A stretch of 9,599 nt of DNA. Source: Treponema sp. (GTDB lineage: Bacteria; Spirochaetota; Spirochaetia; Treponematales; Breznakiellaceae). The stretch is taken from the NCBI GenBank assembly GCA_031264395.1, contig JAISEB010000135.1, positions 1 through 9,599 on the forward strand, in the 5' to 3' direction. Made by a program: the position numbers and the translations under genes. Shown here in pieces: positions 7,298-9,599 of the stretch (within the stretch, counting starts at the first letter, position 1; the number at the start of each line of letters is the position of its first letter). The notes under the pieces were generated by a model. The model searched no databases. It was given only the letters and a program-made list of their open reading frames with translations, and was not told the origin of the DNA.

Positions 7298-8206
7298 TTA
7301 AAAAATCGATTCCGAGCGGATTATCTTTGAAGCCGTATTGGCCACGCTCAGGAGAACTATGCTCACGACTGTTTTGAAAATACCCAGTGCGATGGCAAAA
7401 GAGTATTCGACGTTCTGGATGCCCATGCGGTATACATACGTATCGATAACTTCCAGAGCGTCCCAGGTAAGGCCGTTCCCGAAAAGCCAGAACTGTTCAA
7501 ACCCGTTGGAAAGCATGTTTGAAACCGCCAGCAAAAGCAGAACGCAATACGTGGGCATGATGCCCGGGACTGTTACATGGAGGATCTTCTGGAAATTGCT
7601 GGCGCCGTCAACGTCCGCCGCCTGATACAGTTCCTGATCGATACCGGACATGGCGGCAAGATAGATGATGGCGCTGTAACCCATGGTCTTCCACAACACG
7701 ATACAGGCCTGCACAACCCACGCGATCTTGACGTTGGTCAGAATACTGATTGGTTCGGCAATAATATGGAGCTTCATGAGCAGCTTGTTGACGCCGCTTT
7801 CCTGGGAAGCCACCAGGTAAAACACAACCGAATACACCAGCACCCAGGAGATAAAATGGGGTATAGAGGAAAAAGTCTGCACGATTCTGGAATACCGCTT
7901 TATCTTCACCTGGGACGCCATGATTGCGAAGATCACCGGCACGACGGAAAAACCTATATTGATAAGCGAGATAGCCAGTGTATTCCGCAATACCGGCCAG
8001 AAATCGCCCACACCGGTAAAAATCCTGACAAAATATTTCAGCCCCACAAACGTTGATCTGCCGATGGGCACTCCGGGCTTGTAATTGATAAACGCGTATA
8101 TCCAGCCGAAGATGGGCACATAGTTAAAAATAACCACCATCGCCAGAAACGGAGATAAATACAAAAGAAGTATTAATCCGCTTTTTGTCCGCTTGCTGAT
8201 TTCCAT
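7298..8206 (-). CDS. LplB-type carbohydrate ABC transporter permease (MalF side)
   Basis: A 302-residue inner-membrane permease and the partner of the downstream YtcP-type subunit. The N-terminus shows the LplB hallmark: a first helix followed by FNYVPIFGWIYAFINYKPG (about 27-45). Other hydrophobic segments lie near 75-97, 115-133, 163-185, 218-236 and 270-292. The EAA loop is at 191-217 (QELYQAADVDGAS, then VPGIMP), with the conserved Gly at 201. I chose the ATG at 8206 rather than an in-frame ATG at 8248. The later start gives the usual short LplB N-terminus, has AAGGGA 6 nt upstream, and avoids overlap with the hydrolase gene that ends at 8220. The 13-nt gap, with the ribosome binding site touching the upstream stop codon, suggests translational coupling. 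Confidence 0.94.
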   Translation of the reverse strand: MEISKRTKSGLILLLYLSPFLAMVVIFNYVPIFGWIYAFINYKPGVPIGRSTFVGLKYFVRIFTGVGDFWPVLRNTLAISLINIGFSVVPVIFAIMASQVKIKRYSRIVQTFSSIPHFISWVLVYSVVFYLVASQESGVNKLLMKLHIIAEPISILTNVKIAWVVQACIVLWKTMGYSAIIYLAAMSGIDQELYQAADVDGASNFQKILHVTVPGIMPTYCVLLLLAVSNMLSNGFEQFWLFGNGLTWDALEVIDTYVYRMGIQNVEYSFAIALGIFKTVVSIVLLSVANTASKIIRSESIF

Positions 8207-8212
8207 TTGATT

Positions 8213-8218
8213 TCCCTT
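8213..8218 (-). promoter_or_regulatory. Ribosome binding site that decides the LplB permease start
   Basis: AAGGGA on the minus strand lies directly after the hydrolase stop codon (TGA, 8222..8220) and 6 nt before the ATG at 8206. It supports that start over the upstream in-frame ATG at 8248 inside the hydrolase gene. Confidence 0.6.
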
Positions 8219-8219
8219 T

Positions 8220-9599
8220 TCACGGCGCGGCAAAAGGATTGCGCTCATTTACCGGCTGATTCGTTCCGGGCCTGTCTATACGTTCGCCCAGAACAACCTT
8301 GAGCACCCGGCAATCGTACATGGAAATTCTGCTTTCAGGCTCCGCCTCGCTGGCAAGCTGGTATCTGGGCATCCATTTGCCGCCTTCAAAAACACCGGCT
8401 TCCACAACCGCCACCGAAAGCCGCTCTCCGCCTTCCCTGCTGAAAGAAACATGAACGCCGCCCGCAATGAGTATAAATTCGGTTTTGCCCTGACGTACAA
8501 CTATGCCTCTGGACGCGTTTTTGGGGTGGTCGTACACAACTTCCACGTCGATGTCATCAAATGACAATTTGATTCCCACGTCTCCGTCTTCCTGTACAAA
8601 GAACCCCAGATTTTTCGTATTCTGCGCCATTGCGATTGGATATAAAGCGTCGCCTATCATTTTGAAAGATTTATGCAAATCATAAGCCGTTTCACTCCAG
8701 CGGCCGTCGGCCGTCGTAACCATGGGCACGGTCATGAATCCGGGACAAACACGGTTAATGGCCCAGGGTTCGTAACCGATGGCGTTAAATTCCCCAACGG
8801 CGTAAAAAATATTTTTTTCGGTTCTGGTATTAAGGCCGCTGTTTGTCTCGGGAATGTACAGGGGGTTATCCGGCCGGGAATATGTCTTGCACAAATAGTG
8901 AAAATCCCTGTAGCCGGAAAGATAAATATCGGGAGAAATGAAATCAATATGTTTTAATGTTTTTTTATAGAGATCCAGCATGGCCGGAACAGGGCCTCCG
9001 ACGGGATACGAGAAACCGGCTTTGTCATTTTGATGCGGGGAACTGAGCCAGCAGTTCATATACACGGGAAGCGGGTATATCTCTTTTACGGTTCCGGCAA
9101 GACTGTCGCAATATTCGGCTATGCTTTCGGCGGTGTACGCTTCCGCGGCCCTGACGCCGCAACGCCCTTCCCAGTTTCCCTTCGCGTATTCGGCGTTACA
9201 CACATCACAATGACAGCGGTCCGATCCAAAAAAACCGACTTCATTTTCCATTTGAAACATGATTACCGTATGTTCGCTTGCGTCTTTTTCTTTTATATGC
9301 TTCATTACTTCAACAAGCGCCGATTCATCACGGCGGTGAGTTTCCGCCGCGTTGGGACAGCAGTAATTTGTAAGCAATTTGTTGTTTTTGTCTCTGACTT
9401 TTTTAAAACGCTCATGATCCGAGCGGACATAATCCGGCGCGTAGGTCATACACGCGTTTTTGTAACTGCCAAACCATATCAATACAAGTTTCAGGTTGTA
9501 TTTTCTTGCCGTTTCCAGATGATGATCGAGCATGTCAAAATGATATTCTCCTTCGGCAGGTTCAATTTGACGCCAGTATAGAAGCAGCGAAGCGGTGTT
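8220..9599 (-). CDS. GH35-type beta-galactosidase-like hydrolase with DUF5597-like C-terminus, 5' end cut off
   Basis: The frame is open to the right edge (459 residues visible, starting NTASLLLYWRQIEPAEGEY), so the ATG at 9533 is internal and the true start lies outside. The visible part holds most of a clan GH-A (beta/alpha)8 barrel. Family landmarks are YWRQIEPAEG, LVLIWFGSYKN, the acid/base site FQMENEVG (second Glu, codon 9242..9240), PDIYLSGY, and the probable nucleophile in YIPETNSG (Glu codon 8849..8847), followed by GEFNAIGYEPWAIN. The C-terminal third (FEGGKWMPRYQL to the end) resembles the DUF5597 domain of GH35-type beta-galactosidases. A Cys set, NYCCP plus CHCDVC, resembles the structural zinc site of GH42 beta-galactosidases, so the family boundary is uncertain. 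Signal peptide status is unknown because the N-terminus is missing. As first visible gene of the operon it probably removes beta-linked galactose (or a related sugar) from the imported oligosaccharide. Confidence 0.87.
   Translation of the reverse strand, partial: NTASLLLYWRQIEPAEGEYHFDMLDHHLETARKYNLKLVLIWFGSYKNACMTYAPDYVRSDHERFKKVRDKNNKLLTNYCCPNAAETHRRDESALVEVMKHIKEKDASEHTVIMFQMENEVGFFGSDRCHCDVCNAEYAKGNWEGRCGVRAAEAYTAESIAEYCDSLAGTVKEIYPLPVYMNCWLSSPHQNDKAGFSYPVGGPVPAMLDLYKKTLKHIDFISPDIYLSGYRDFHYLCKTYSRPDNPLYIPETNSGLNTRTEKNIFYAVGEFNAIGYEPWAINRVCPGFMTVPMVTTADGRWSETAYDLHKSFKMIGDALYPIAMAQNTKNLGFFVQEDGDVGIKLSFDDIDVEVVYDHPKNASRGIVVRQGKTEFILIAGGVHVSFSREGGERLSVAVVEAGVFEGGKWMPRYQLASEAEPESRISMYDCRVLKVVLGERIDRPGTNQPVNERNPFAAP

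Noticed and set aside
8207..8248. An upstream start for the LplB permease at 8248
   Set aside because: It would overlap the hydrolase gene by 29 nt and add 14 atypical residues; the ATG at 8206 has a proper ribosome binding site and the usual family N-terminus.

Overview
The window is a bacterial carbohydrate-utilisation operon with every recognisable gene on the minus strand, so it is transcribed from the right edge to the left edge. In transcription order it holds: a 5'-truncated clan GH-A glycoside hydrolase (GH35 type with a C-terminal DUF5597-like region), an LplB-type ABC permease, a YtcP-type ABC permease, two tandem paralogous lipoprotein substrate-binding proteins (SBPs), and an intracellular family GH78 alpha-L-rhamnosidase. 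Gaps inside the operon are 12-92 nt and each internal start has a Shine-Dalgarno sequence. No stretch over 300 bases lacks a gene. I see no tRNA, rRNA, CRISPR array, insertion sequence or regulator gene, and the operon promoter must lie beyond the right edge.

The genes fit one job. The lipoproteins capture an oligosaccharide outside the cell and the two permeases move it through the membrane. The ATPase is not in the window; CUT1-type importers of this kind commonly share an MsmX-like ATPase encoded elsewhere. The two hydrolases then cut the sugar. Alpha-rhamnosidase plus a beta-galactosidase-like enzyme suggests a rhamnose- and galactose-containing plant polymer fragment (for example pectic rhamnogalacturonan I) or a rhamnosylated glycoside, but the substrate is inference.

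The left end is the odd part. Directly after the rhamnosidase stop codon lies the last ~37 codons of a different ABC permease (MalG type), in another frame and without a start: a gene stump. About 25 nt further on, a new gene with its own ribosome binding site starts and runs off the left edge. This looks like a recombination scar where the rhamnosidase operon meets the tail of another sugar transporter operon.

Organism: base composition is moderate by eye. The combination of ~570-580-residue LipO-like SBPs with LplB/YtcP permeases is common in Bacillota (Paenibacillus, Lachnospiraceae) and in Spirochaetota such as gut Treponema. I lean weakly to a gut-associated spirochaete or clostridial lineage; nothing here fixes the taxonomy. 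I found no convincing novel defence or mobile system. The points most worth a second look are the permease stump junction, the duplicated SBPs with a perfect hairpin between them, and a GH42-like cysteine quartet in the GH35/DUF5597-type enzyme.
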